Below are positions 6,274-14,186 of a stretch of DNA of 16,014 nt, piece after piece. The translations under genes and the position numbers were made by a program. This stretch comes from VRUE01 sp036524775 (GTDB lineage Bacteria > Actinomycetota > Thermoleophilia > Solirubrobacterales > 70-9), in contig DATDBO010000059.1 in assembly GCA_036524775.1 (NCBI GenBank), forward strand, positions 1-16,014, read 5' to 3'. Below the pieces are notes generated by a model, which did not search any database, was not told where the DNA came from, and saw only the letters and a list, made by a program, of their open reading frames with translations. Position 1 is the stretch's first letter; each line of letters starts with the position of its first letter.

Positions 6274-7178
6274 TGGCAACCCGCACGCTCGACAGCCCGC
6301 CCGCGATCCTGCCGCTCTACGCGCGCGCCGCGGCGCCGCTGATTCCCGGCGCCTCGCTGCTGCCCTTCGTCCCCGGCCGCAGCAAGGACGTTCCCGAGCT
6401 CGAGCTCGAGCTCGCCGGCGTCGTCCCCGACCCCAAGGCGGTCGCGGCCTACGCCAAGGTCTGCGGCTTCGCACTGCGCGACGAGCTGCCGCCGACCTAC
6501 CCGCAGGTACTCGCCTTTCCCCTGCACATGGCGGTGATGGCCGATGGCGATTTCCCCTTCGGCGCCGTCGGCCTGGTCCACGTCGAGAACCGGATCGTCC
6601 AGCACCGGCCGCTCGGGATCGGCGAGGAGCTGAAGCTGTGCGTACGGTCGACGCCGCTGCAACCGCATCCCCGCGGCAGGACCTTCAGCCTCCTCACCGA
6701 GGCATGGAGCGGCGGGCAGAAGGCCTGGGAGTCGGCCGGCACGATGCTGAGACGCACCGGCGGGTCGAAGCCCTCGACGGCGAATCAGCAGAAGGACGGT
6801 GAGCGAAGCGATGAGAAGGCGGCCGACCTGACTCCGAGCGCCGAGTGGCGCCTCGGCGGCGACCTCGGTCGTCGCTACGGCGCCGTCTCCGGCGATCGGA
6901 ACCCGATCCACATGCACTCACTGACCGCGAAGCCGCTCGGCTTCCCGAGCGCGATCGCCCACGGCATGTGGACCAAGGCACGCTGCCTGGCGGCGCTGCA
7001 GGGACACCTGCCGGACGCCTTCGCAGTCGAGGTGCGCTTCCGCAAGCCGATCCGGCTGCCTGGCAGGGTCGAGTTCCTCAGCGACGCCGGCGGCGAGCAG
7101 ATCCACTTCGCAGTGCGCGACGCCAAGCGCCAGATCCCCCACCTCGACGGCAGCGTAAAAGGGAGGAAATCCAAGTGA
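6273..7178 (+). CDS. htdX: MaoC-family (R)-hydratase/dehydratase, HtdX-like double hotdog
   Basis: This 301-residue protein is predicted to interconvert 3-hydroxyacyl and enoyl thioesters. The N-terminal half (about 1-165) is a hotdog domain without the catalytic motif. A hydrophilic linker rich in Asp, Glu, Lys, Ser and Gln follows (about 166-190). The C-terminal half carries the hydratase-2 motif GDRNPIHMH...GFPSAIAHGM, with catalytic Asp208 and His213. One degenerate and one active hotdog is the normal architecture of HtdX and eukaryotic-type hydratase 2. ATG at 6273 overlaps the FabG4 stop by one base, with GGGAG just upstream. The end overlaps the following GTG by four bases. FabG4-like and hydratase-2 enzymes both use the (R)-3-hydroxyacyl isomer, so the gene order implies an R-specific cycle. 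A triple GAGCTC repeat at 6396-6413 encodes the ELELEL stretch. Confidence 0.9.
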   Translation: MATRTLDSPPAILPLYARAAAPLIPGASLLPFVPGRSKDVPELELELAGVVPDPKAVAAYAKVCGFALRDELPPTYPQVLAFPLHMAVMADGDFPFGAVGLVHVENRIVQHRPLGIGEELKLCVRSTPLQPHPRGRTFSLLTEAWSGGQKAWESAGTMLRRTGGSKPSTANQQKDGERSDEKAADLTPSAEWRLGGDLGRRYGAVSGDRNPIHMHSLTAKPLGFPSAIAHGMWTKARCLAALQGHLPDAFAVEVRFRKPIRLPGRVEFLSDAGGEQIHFAVRDAKRQIPHLDGSVKGRKSK

Positions 7179-8515
7179 ACGGCAACGGCAAAGGCAGCAC
7201 GGGTGTGGCCGAGCGCAGCATGGGAGCCGGCCTGCGGGCGCTCAACTGGCTCGCCGGCAGCGACCTGCTCGACCGGATCCGCGTCCGCAAGCAGGTCGAG
7301 CGGGCGCTCTTCCAGGGCACCAAGGGCGGCTTTCGCACGGCGACGGCCGCGGGGCGCACGTTCAAAGCGGCGCAGAGGCTCGGCAAACCCGCCCGCCAGG
7401 CGACGAGCAAGCCCCACGGCCTCTTCGACGTCACCCCCGACGACGAGCAGCAGATGTTCCAGGAGGCGGTGCGCGACTTCGCCGCGGCAAAGGTGCGACC
7501 CGCCGCCCAGGAGGCCGACGTCGAGCGCAAGGCCCCGGCCGAGCTGCTCGCCCAGGCCGGCGAGCTCGGCATCAACATGCTCGGCATCCCGGAGGAGCTG
7601 GGCGGGGTGATGCACGAGCAGGCCGCGACCGTCGGCGTCCTGGTCGGCGAGGCGCTCGCCCACGGCGACATGGGCATCGCCTATGCCGCCCTCGCGCCCG
7701 GCGCCGTTGCGACCGCGATCGGCCACTGGGGGACCGCCGAGCAGGAGGCGACCTACCTGCCGGCCTTCAGCGGCGAGGACGCGCCCGCCGCGGCGCTCGC
7801 CCTGCTCGAGCCGCGGCCGCTGTTCGACCCGTTGAAGCCGGCGACGACCGCGCGCCGCGACGGTGAGGACTGGATCCTCTCCGGCGCCAAGTCGCTGGTC
7901 GCCCGTGCCGCCGAGTGCGAGCTGTTCGTCGTCGCCGCCGAGACGGAGGACCTCGGCCCGGCGCTGTTCGTGATCGAGTCCGGCGCCAAGGGCCTCTCCG
8001 TGCAGGACGAGCCGGCGATGGGCCTGCGGGCCGCGGCGACCGGCCGCCTGCTGATCGAGGACGTCCGCCTCCCCGGCGACGCCCTGCTCGGCGAGGGCAA
8101 GCGCGAGGACTACGTCGAGTGCGTGCAGCGGGCGCGGATCGCCTGGTGCGCTCTCGCCACGGGCGCGGCGCAGGCCGTGCTCGACTACGTCATCCCCTAC
8201 GTCAACGAACGCACCGCCTTCGGCGAGCCGATCTCCAACCGCCAGGCCGTCGCCTTCGCCGTCTCGGACATCGGCATCGAGTCGAGCGGGATGCGACTGG
8301 CGACCTACAGGGCCGCCGGCCGCGCCGACCAGGGCCAGGAGTTCGGCCGCGAGGCCGCCCTGGCGCGCAAGCTCTGCGCCGCCAAGGGAATGGAGATCGG
8401 CTCCGAAGGGGTGCAGCTGCTCGGCGGCCACGGCTTCGTCAAGGAGCACCCGGTCGAGCGCTGGTACCGCGACCTCCGCGCAGCGGGCGTCATGGAGGGC
8501 GCTCTGCTCGTCTAG
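7175..8515 (+). CDS. Acyl-CoA dehydrogenase family protein with degenerate FAD/substrate motifs
   Basis: A 446-residue acyl-CoA dehydrogenase-fold protein starting at GTG 7175, with GGGAGG at 7161-7166 and overlap with htdX (GTGA). The first 80 or so residues are a basic, helical N-terminal extension not found in standard enzymes (about 380). The dehydrogenase fold begins near TPDDEQQMF (about 87). Where normal enzymes have TEPxAGSD, this one has LLEPRPLFDP (Glu212-Pro213). The region near the FAD arginine is kept as NERTAFGEPISNRQAVAF, followed by QLLGGHGFVKEHPVERWYRDL. Glu441 in GVMEGALLV aligns with the catalytic base (IYEG in other members), but the protein ends five residues later, so the usual C-terminal helix end is missing. 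The next gene encodes a canonical dehydrogenase. The pair may form a heteromer like actinobacterial steroid dehydrogenases, with this as the non-standard subunit (inference). Confidence 0.85.
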   Translation: MNGNGKGSTGVAERSMGAGLRALNWLAGSDLLDRIRVRKQVERALFQGTKGGFRTATAAGRTFKAAQRLGKPARQATSKPHGLFDVTPDDEQQMFQEAVRDFAAAKVRPAAQEADVERKAPAELLAQAGELGINMLGIPEELGGVMHEQAATVGVLVGEALAHGDMGIAYAALAPGAVATAIGHWGTAEQEATYLPAFSGEDAPAAALALLEPRPLFDPLKPATTARRDGEDWILSGAKSLVARAAECELFVVAAETEDLGPALFVIESGAKGLSVQDEPAMGLRAAATGRLLIEDVRLPGDALLGEGKREDYVECVQRARIAWCALATGAAQAVLDYVIPYVNERTAFGEPISNRQAVAFAVSDIGIESSGMRLATYRAAGRADQGQEFGREAALARKLCAAKGMEIGSEGVQLLGGHGFVKEHPVERWYRDLRAAGVMEGALLV

Positions 8516-8544
8516 CCCACCCGGCCGAGCGAAAGGCAGAAACG

Positions 8545-9759
8545 ATGATCAATCTCGAGATACCGAAGAAGTTCAAACCGCTGGCCAGCCAGGCCAACCA
8601 GGTCGCGAACGAGGTCTTCCGGCCGATCTCGCGCAAGTACGACGAGGCCGAGCACTCCTACCCCAAGGAGCTCGACATGCTCGCCTCGCTGATCGACGGG
8701 ATGAACGAGGGCTCCGACATCGGCGGCGCCGGGGCCGCCGGCGTGCGCCGCGAGTCCAACGGCGACGGTGACGGCGGCAACCGCAACGGCTCCAACCTCT
8801 CCACCGTGCTCGGCATCGTCGAGCTCTGCTGGGGCGACGTCGGCCTGCTGCTCTCGATGCCGCGCCAGGGCCTCGGCAACTCGGCGATCGCCTCGGTGGC
8901 GACCGAGGAGCAGCTCGAGCGCTACGGCGGCAAGTGGGCGGCGATGGCGATCACCGAGCCTGAGGCCGGCTCGGACTCGGCGGCGATCCGCACCACGGCG
9001 AAGCTCGACGGCGAGGAGTACGTGCTCAACGGCGAGAAGATCTTCGTCACCTCGGGCGACCGGGCCGACCTGATCGTCGTCTGGGCCTCGCTCGATCCCT
9101 CCAAGGGGCGGGCGGCGATCAAGTCGTTCATCGTCGAGCGCGAAAACCCGGGGCTGACGCTCGACCGGCTCGAGCACAAGCTCGGCATCCGCGCCTCGGA
9201 CACCGCGAACTTCACCCTGCAGGACTGCCGGGTGCCGAAAGAGGCGCTGCTCGGCAGCTCCGAGGTCGTGGACAAGCAGGGCTTCGGCGGGGCGATGCAG
9301 ACCTTCGACAACACGCGGCCGCTGGTCGCGGCGATGGCCGTCGGCGTCGCCCGCGCCTCACTCGAGCGGACGGGCGAGCTGCTCGCCGAGGCCGGCGTCG
9401 AGATCGACTATGCGCTGCCGGCTCTCGCCCAGCCTGCCTCCGTCTCCCGATACCTGGAGATGGAGGCCGATTACGAGGCGGCGCGCCTGCTCACCATGCA
9501 GGCGGCCTGGATGGCCGACAACGGCAAGCCCAACTCGCTGCAGGCCTCGATGGCCAAGGCCAAGGCCGGCCGAACCTGCGTCGACGTGGCGCTCGGCTGC
9601 GTCGAGCTCTGCGGCGCGGCCGGCTACGGCGAGGACGAGCTGCTCGAGAAGTGGTCGCGCGACGCGAAGATCCTCGACATCTTCGAGGGCACGCAGCAGA
9701 TCCAGCTGCTGATCGTCGCCCGTCAGCTGCTCGGCAAGAGCTCCGCTGAACTGCGATAG
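8545..9759 (+). CDS. Acyl-CoA dehydrogenase, canonical catalytic motifs
   Basis: A 404-residue FAD enzyme that oxidises acyl-CoA to trans-2-enoyl-CoA, the first step of beta-oxidation, passing electrons to ETF. It starts at ATG 8545 with GAAAGG at 8531-8536, 29 bases after the previous stop. The family motifs are intact: MAITEPEAGSDSAA (Thr137-Asp144), VLNGEKIFVTSGDRAD, the RPLVAAMAVGVARA helix, and DAKILDIFEGTQQIQ with catalytic Glu381. One oddity is a low-complexity Gly/Asn/Asp/Ser loop at residues 70-84, between the first helices, which looks like a flexible insertion. The substrate-pocket helix reads TVLGIVELCWGDVGLLLSMP. Electron acceptor genes are not seen nearby, though the ferredoxin at 2169 has an ETF-QO-like cluster motif. 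The 3' end overlaps the convergent regulator by 37 bases. Confidence 0.92.
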   Translation: MINLEIPKKFKPLASQANQVANEVFRPISRKYDEAEHSYPKELDMLASLIDGMNEGSDIGGAGAAGVRRESNGDGDGGNRNGSNLSTVLGIVELCWGDVGLLLSMPRQGLGNSAIASVATEEQLERYGGKWAAMAITEPEAGSDSAAIRTTAKLDGEEYVLNGEKIFVTSGDRADLIVVWASLDPSKGRAAIKSFIVERENPGLTLDRLEHKLGIRASDTANFTLQDCRVPKEALLGSSEVVDKQGFGGAMQTFDNTRPLVAAMAVGVARASLERTGELLAEAGVEIDYALPALAQPASVSRYLEMEADYEAARLLTMQAAWMADNGKPNSLQASMAKAKAGRTCVDVALGCVELCGAAGYGEDELLEKWSRDAKILDIFEGTQQIQLLIVARQLLGKSSAELR

Positions 9760-10406
9760 GCGAGCGCAGTCTCGCGCAGGCGGTCAGGCAGGACGATCAT
9801 CGCGCGCAGCTGCTCGAGCGCCTCGCGGTCGCCCTCGATCTCGATCCGCTCCTCGGCCGCCTCCCCGGCGACCAGGCCCGCCAGCACGTCGGCCGGCTCG
9901 CCCGCGAGCGTCAGGTCGGCGTCCTCGGCCTCGCCGCGCCCCGCGGCGATCCAGCTGTTCTCGACGCGCAGCCAGTAGTCCTGGCCGCCGCTGCGCAGGC
10001 CGATCGTCATCCGCGCTCCCTCGGGCGGCTGCGCGATCGTGCGGATCGCGTTGGGCAGCGAGGTCGGCGCCAGGCCGACCACGTCGTCGACCCGCTCGAA
10101 GTGCATGCCCCAACGGGCCAGCTCGATCATCGGCCGCTCCAGCCCCCAGCCGACGTCGGTCAGCTCGTAGGCGGTGCCCGTCGCGGGCGGCGAGAGCTCG
10201 CGGCGGCGGACGACGCCGTGGCTCTCCAGGTCGCGCAGCCGCTTGGTGAGGATGTCGGTCGGCGCGCCGCCGACGTTGCCGACCAAGTCGGAGAAGCGCA
10301 ACGGGCCGAGCGAGAGCTCGCGCACGATCAGCATCGACCAGCGCTCGCCGATGCGGTCGAGCGCGCAGGCGAGGCTGCACGACTGGTCGTATTCCCGTCT
10401 TCCCAT
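9723..10406 (-). CDS. HxlR-family transcriptional regulator with C-terminal SCP2-like domain
   Basis: A 227-residue regulator. Residues 1-105 are an HxlR winged helix-turn-helix with the usual opening CSLACALDRIGERWSMLIVREL (Cys10 and Cys14), then PLRFSDLV, TKRLRDLESHGVVRRREL and a YELTDVG wing. Residues about 120-215 (MTIGLRSGGQDYWLRVEN, DADLTLAGEPADVLAGLV) resemble a sterol-carrier-protein-2 fold, which could bind a lipid or acyl-CoA ligand. Only a fused regulator of this type is longer than the 100-130 residues of simple HxlR proteins. It is divergent from the MMPL exporter and converges with the acyl-CoA dehydrogenase, so it probably controls one or both and itself in response to a lipid signal (inference). 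ATG at 10406 is the only start that gives the complete HxlR N-terminus. Confidence 0.88.
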   Translation of the reverse strand: MGRREYDQSCSLACALDRIGERWSMLIVRELSLGPLRFSDLVGNVGGAPTDILTKRLRDLESHGVVRRRELSPPATGTAYELTDVGWGLERPMIELARWGMHFERVDDVVGLAPTSLPNAIRTIAQPPEGARMTIGLRSGGQDYWLRVENSWIAAGRGEAEDADLTLAGEPADVLAGLVAGEAAEERIEIEGDREALEQLRAMIVLPDRLRETALAYRSSAELLPSS

Positions 10407-10416
10407 CGCTCCGATG

Positions 10417-10450
10417 GTATCGATCGTAACAGCGTTAATTCGAAATTCAA
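10417..10450 (-). promoter_or_regulatory. Candidate promoter and operator of the HxlR gene
   Basis: The AT-rich 10407-10528 gap separates divergent genes. On the minus strand, TTGAAT (10450-10445) and TACGAT (10428-10423) are 16 bp apart and would start transcription near 10416. An imperfect palindrome centred on CGATCG (10417-10430, GTATCGATCGTAAC; 10 of 14 positions symmetric) overlaps the -10 box and could be the self-binding site. In the other direction a possible extended -10, TGGTACGGT at 10469-10477, precedes the MMPL gene, but I see no good -35 for it. Confidence 0.4.
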
Positions 10451-10528
10451 AGTAACTACTTGGAAATCTGGTACGGTGCCCGCCGATGCCGTTCTCACGT
10501 CTCGCCGGGGACTCGCGTTAGGACCACG

Positions 10529-12700
10529 ATGAACCGAATCGCCGACCTCACCTGGAAGCACCCCAAGCTCGTCCTAGCGGCGGTCGGCGTCTTCGTCCTC
10601 CTCGCGGCCGTGGCCGGCAAAGACGTCGAAAGCCGGCTGAAGGCCGCAGGCTTCGCCGACTCGGCCTCCGAGAGCGAGCGCGCAACCGCCCTCCTCCACG
10701 ACTCGCTCGGCTACAACCCGAACCCGGCGATCGTGCTGGTCGTCCGCGACCCGGCGGGAGGGCCGCTGAACACGCGCGACCCCGAGGTCCGCCAGGAGGT
10801 GGGTCGCCTCAGCCGCGAGATGGCACAGGCCGAACACGTCGGCCGGGTCGTCGACCCCCTGCGCGAACCGCGCGCCGGGGCCAAGCTGATCGCCCGCGAC
10901 GGCGAGTCGGTGGCTCTCGCCGCCTACCTCTCGACGACCGACATCGAGGACGCCGGCGGGATCGCCGCCGAAGCGGTCGAGCCGCTGGTCGCCTCCAGCT
11001 CCCTCGACGTGCAGATGGGCGGCTTCGCGCCGGGCTTCAACGAGACCAACGACCAGACCCGCGAGGATCTGACCAAAGCCGAGCTGATCGCCTTCCCGAT
11101 CCTCGCCCTGCTGCTGCTGTTCGTCTTCCGCGGCGTCGTCGCCGCCGCTATCCCGCTGCTGATCGGCGTCGTCTCGATCATCGGCACGTTGATGGTGCTG
11201 CGGATCATGTCGGGCTTCACCGACACCTCGCTCTTCGCCCTCAACATCGCCACCGGCTTGAGCCTCGGGCTGGCGGTCGACTACGCCCTGCTGCTGGTCT
11301 CGCGCTATCGCGAGGAGGTCGGGCGCGACGGGGCGACCCGCGAGGCGCACCGCCGCACCGTGCAGACGGCCGGACGGACGGCGGTCTTCTCCGGCCTCAC
11401 CGTCGCCGCCGCGCTCGCTGCGCTGATCGTCATGCCGCAGCGCTTCCTCTACTCGATGGCGGTCGCCGGCGCCTCGACCGCGCTGCTCTCCTCGCTGATC
11501 GCGATCCTCGTCGTCCCCTCGCTCTTGGCCATCTTGGGAACGCGCATCGACGCGCTCTCGATCCGCCGCGGGCCGGCGGTGTCCGACACCTCCGACGGGT
11601 GGTACCGCCTCGCCCGCGGCGTGATGCGCCGCCCTGTCGCCGTCGCCCTCGCCAGCTCGGCGCTGCTGCTGGCCGCGGCGGCGCCGCTGCTCTGGACGAC
11701 GCTGACCGGGCCCAGCTCCGAAGCGGTGCCGCCGGGACAGCCCTCCTACGACGCCTACCGCTACCTCGAAGCGCACTACCCGCGCGACGTCACCGAAGCG
11801 GTCACCGTCACCGTCGACGGCGACGCGAGCCCGGCGCAGCTCGCCGGCTTCCAGCGCCGCATCGAGGCGGTGGGCGGCATCGCCGGCGGCGGTCCCTTCG
11901 TCCCCGCTCCCGGCGGGGTCGCCTACGCCAACTTCGCCCCCGCCGAACAGGCGCTGCAGAGCGGCTCCCAGGATGCGGTGCTCGCGATCCGCGACCTCGA
12001 CCCGCCGGGTGCGAGCGCGGCGCTCGTCTCCGGCAACACGGCGGGCTTCGTCGACCAGAAGCAGAGCCTGATCGAGCACGCGCCGCTGGTCGTCGGGATC
12101 GTCGTCCTGACCACCCTCGTCCTGCTCTTCCTGCTGACCGGGTCGGTGCTGCTGCCGATCAAGACGCTGGTGATGAACTCGCTCACCCTCGGTGCAACGC
12201 TCGGCATCCTCGTCCTCGCCTTCCAGGAGGGCTGGCTCGGAGGCATCCTCGACTACACCGGCCCCGGCGCGATCGAGGTGACCAGCCTGGTCTTCCTCTT
12301 CGCCGTGATCTTCGGCCTCGCCACCGACTACGCGGTGCTGGTGATGGCGCGGATCAAGGAACGGCGCGACCTCGGCGACAGCAACGAGGAGGCCGTGGCG
12401 ATCGGGATCGGCAGGACCGGCCGGGTGATCACCGCGGCGGCGCTGGCGATCGCCGTCGTCTTCCTCGCCTTCAGCGTCAGCAGCGTCTTCTTCGTCAAGC
12501 AGATCGCGATCGGGATGGCGGTCGGGGTGATGCTCGACGCGACCATCGTCCGCGCCCTGCTCGTCCCCTCGCTGATGCGCCTCTTCGGCGAGTGGAACTG
12601 GTGGGCGCCGCGCCCGCTGCGCCGCCTGCAGGAGCGCTTCGGCTTCTCCGAGGGCGAGCCGGAGCCGGCGGGAGCCGAGCCGGCGCCCGAAGCGACCTAG
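10529..12700 (+). CDS. MMPL-family RND transporter (lipid/hydrophobic compound exporter)
   Basis: A 723-residue inner-membrane transporter of the MMPL branch of the RND superfamily, driven by proton flux. It shows the expected two-fold architecture: one N-terminal helix (about 12-30), an extracytoplasmic domain (about 35-190), a cluster of five helices (about 192-365), a helix near 385-405, a second outer domain (about 408-535) and five more helices (about 540-685). The proton-relay motif occurs in each half: LGLAVDYALLLVSRYREE (Asp251-Tyr252) and FGLATDYAVLVMARIKER (Asp600-Tyr601). ATG at 10529 was chosen, with GGA a few bases upstream; an in-frame upstream extension from 10460 covers the promoter. 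The C-terminal tail (about 705-723) is rich in Glu, Pro and Ala. Actinobacterial homologues export lipids. The acyl-CoA synthetase next door and the HxlR-SCP2 regulator opposite fit a lipid cargo, but the cargo is unknown. Confidence 0.92.
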   Translation: MNRIADLTWKHPKLVLAAVGVFVLLAAVAGKDVESRLKAAGFADSASESERATALLHDSLGYNPNPAIVLVVRDPAGGPLNTRDPEVRQEVGRLSREMAQAEHVGRVVDPLREPRAGAKLIARDGESVALAAYLSTTDIEDAGGIAAEAVEPLVASSSLDVQMGGFAPGFNETNDQTREDLTKAELIAFPILALLLLFVFRGVVAAAIPLLIGVVSIIGTLMVLRIMSGFTDTSLFALNIATGLSLGLAVDYALLLVSRYREEVGRDGATREAHRRTVQTAGRTAVFSGLTVAAALAALIVMPQRFLYSMAVAGASTALLSSLIAILVVPSLLAILGTRIDALSIRRGPAVSDTSDGWYRLARGVMRRPVAVALASSALLLAAAAPLLWTTLTGPSSEAVPPGQPSYDAYRYLEAHYPRDVTEAVTVTVDGDASPAQLAGFQRRIEAVGGIAGGGPFVPAPGGVAYANFAPAEQALQSGSQDAVLAIRDLDPPGASAALVSGNTAGFVDQKQSLIEHAPLVVGIVVLTTLVLLFLLTGSVLLPIKTLVMNSLTLGATLGILVLAFQEGWLGGILDYTGPGAIEVTSLVFLFAVIFGLATDYAVLVMARIKERRDLGDSNEEAVAIGIGRTGRVITAAALAIAVVFLAFSVSSVFFVKQIAIGMAVGVMLDATIVRALLVPSLMRLFGEWNWWAPRPLRRLQERFGFSEGEPEPAGAEPAPEAT

Positions 12701-12717
12701 CGGCGGGCGGCGAGACT

Positions 12718-12732
12718 GCGGCAGACTGCCGC
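12718..12732. repeat. 7-bp inverted repeat just before the acyl-CoA synthetase start
   Basis: GCGGCAG-A-CTGCCGC is a perfect palindrome around one base, ending two bases before the GTG start codon. As RNA it would fold as a 5-bp stem with a 5-base loop. There is no T-run, so it is not a normal terminator. It occupies the place of a Shine-Dalgarno sequence, which is missing, so it could affect translation of the downstream gene or be a protein-binding site. Confidence 0.35.
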
Positions 12733-12734
12733 GC

Positions 12735-14177
12735 GTGAACTTCGTCGAGGACGTGATGGAGCGCGCGCCCGCCTCGCGGCTGGGGATCGTCGCGATCGAC
12801 GCCGAGGGGAACCGCCGCGACTGGCACTTCGGCGAGCTGATCGCTCGCTCGGCCGGGCTATCGGGCGCCTTCGCGGCGCACGGGGTGAGGCGCGGTGACG
12901 TCGTGATGACGCTGCTCGGCAACCGGATCGAGTGGGCGCTGACCCTGCTCGCCTGCTGGCGGATGGGCGCCGTCGCCCTTCCCTGCACGCCGCAGCTGCG
13001 CCGCCACGACCTCGAGCTGCGTGCGAGCGCCGCGGCGCCGGCGCTCTGCGTCGGCGAGGAGGGACTGCTCGGCGAGCTGCCCGACGAGGTGCCGGCGATG
13101 ACCCTGGCCGAGGTTTCCGCGACGCTCGACGAGGACCGCCCGCAGGAGACGCCGGCGGCGATCGAGGAGATGGGGCCGGAGGACCCGGCGCTGATCGTCT
13201 TCACCTCGGGCACGACCGGCGAGCCGCGCGGCGTCCTCCACGTGCAGCGCTACCTGCCCGGCCAGGAGTCGCAGGCGCGGCACTGGCTGGGCGCCGAGGA
13301 CGGCGAGCTCGTCTGGTGCACGACCGCGACGGGCTGGTCGAAGTCGGCGCGCAACGTCTTCCTCGCCCCCTGGCTGACCGGCGCCGCCGCGGTCATCCAC
13401 GACGGCCGCTTCGACCCGGCGGAGCGGCTCGACTTCGCCGAGGCGCTCGGCGTCAACGTCCTCTGCCAGGCGCCGACCGAGTACCGGATGCTGGCCCGCC
13501 GCACGGCGCTGCGGCCGCTGCCGGCGCTGCGGCGGATGGTCTCCGCCGGCGAGCCGCTCGACCCCGACACGATCGCCGCCTTCCGGGCCGAGATGGGCGG
13601 CCTCGAGCCAGCCGACGGCTACGGCCAGACGGAGACCGGCCAGGTCACCGCCAACCTCGCCGGCGAGCCGGTCCGGGTCGGCTCGATGGGCAAGCCGCTG
13701 CCGGGGATGGAGACGCGGATCGTCGAGGGCGAGCTCCAGCTCCGCGCCGCCTCCTCCCCCACCTTCTTCGCCCACTATCTCGACGGCGAGCGCTTCGAGG
13801 GCGAGTGGTGGCCGACCGGCGACCTGGTCCGCGAGGACGAGGACGGCTACCTCTTCTTCGAGGGCCGCGACGACGACATCATCACCTCCGCGGGCTACCG
13901 GATCGGCCCGACCGAGGTCGAGGCGGCGCTGCTCTCCCACCCCGCCGTCGCCGAGGCCGCCGCGGTCGCGGCGCCCGACCCCGAGCGCGGCAGCGTCGTC
14001 CGGGCCGTCGTCGTCGCCCGCGGCCGCGAGCCGAGCGAAGAGCTGGCGCGCGAGCTGCAGGAGCACTGCAAGCGCGAGACCGCGCCCTACAAGTTCCCCC
14101 GCATCGTCGAGTTCGCGGCCGAGCTGCCGCGCACCAGCACCGGCAAGATCCGCCGCGCGGCGCTGCGGGCGGAGTAG
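12735..14177 (+). CDS. AMP-forming acyl-CoA synthetase (medium-chain/acetyl-CoA synthetase-like)
   Basis: A 480-residue ANL-superfamily enzyme that activates a carboxylic acid to acyl-AMP and then acyl-CoA. The P-loop-like A3 motif is FTSGTTGEPRG (Thr157 to Gly162). Other motifs are DGYGQTETGQ (A5), WWPTGDL (A7), GRDDDIITSAGYRIGPTEVE (A8) and the adenylation lysine Lys471 in STGKIRR (A10). The TTATGWSKSARN and ADGYGQTE signatures resemble acyl-CoA synthetases of the medium-chain (ACSM-like) group rather than acetate-specific Acs (about 650). At 480 residues it is shorter than usual (520-570), with a short N-terminal region. The start is GTG at 12735, 34 bases after the MMPL stop; the next in-frame ATG is at 12756. 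It probably feeds acyl-CoA to the nearby beta-oxidation operon or works with the exporter. Confidence 0.88.
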   Translation: MNFVEDVMERAPASRLGIVAIDAEGNRRDWHFGELIARSAGLSGAFAAHGVRRGDVVMTLLGNRIEWALTLLACWRMGAVALPCTPQLRRHDLELRASAAAPALCVGEEGLLGELPDEVPAMTLAEVSATLDEDRPQETPAAIEEMGPEDPALIVFTSGTTGEPRGVLHVQRYLPGQESQARHWLGAEDGELVWCTTATGWSKSARNVFLAPWLTGAAAVIHDGRFDPAERLDFAEALGVNVLCQAPTEYRMLARRTALRPLPALRRMVSAGEPLDPDTIAAFRAEMGGLEPADGYGQTETGQVTANLAGEPVRVGSMGKPLPGMETRIVEGELQLRAASSPTFFAHYLDGERFEGEWWPTGDLVREDEDGYLFFEGRDDDIITSAGYRIGPTEVEAALLSHPAVAEAAAVAAPDPERGSVVRAVVVARGREPSEELARELQEHCKRETAPYKFPRIVEFAAELPRTSTGKIRRAALRAE

Positions 14178-14186
14178 GCTGAACAG

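Noticed and set aside
6396..6413. GAGCTC repeated three times
   Set aside because: It encodes an ordinary Glu-Leu run within htdX with preferred high-GC codons and is too short to count as a functional repeat.
4734..7178. Apparent 814-residue frame ending in the HtdX-like protein
   Set aside because: The first 513 codons are an Arg/Ala-rich shadow of fadA2 and fabG4. The real start is the ATG at 6273 that overlaps the fabG4 stop.
10574..13213. Very long minus-strand open frame (879 codons) opposite the MMPL and acyl-CoA synthetase genes
   Set aside because: Its translation is low-complexity Arg/Asp/Gly/Gln-rich with no domain motif, while the plus strand encodes two clear families. It is a high-GC shadow, as are similar minus-strand frames at 4645-6474, 6875-8449 and 12858-14444.
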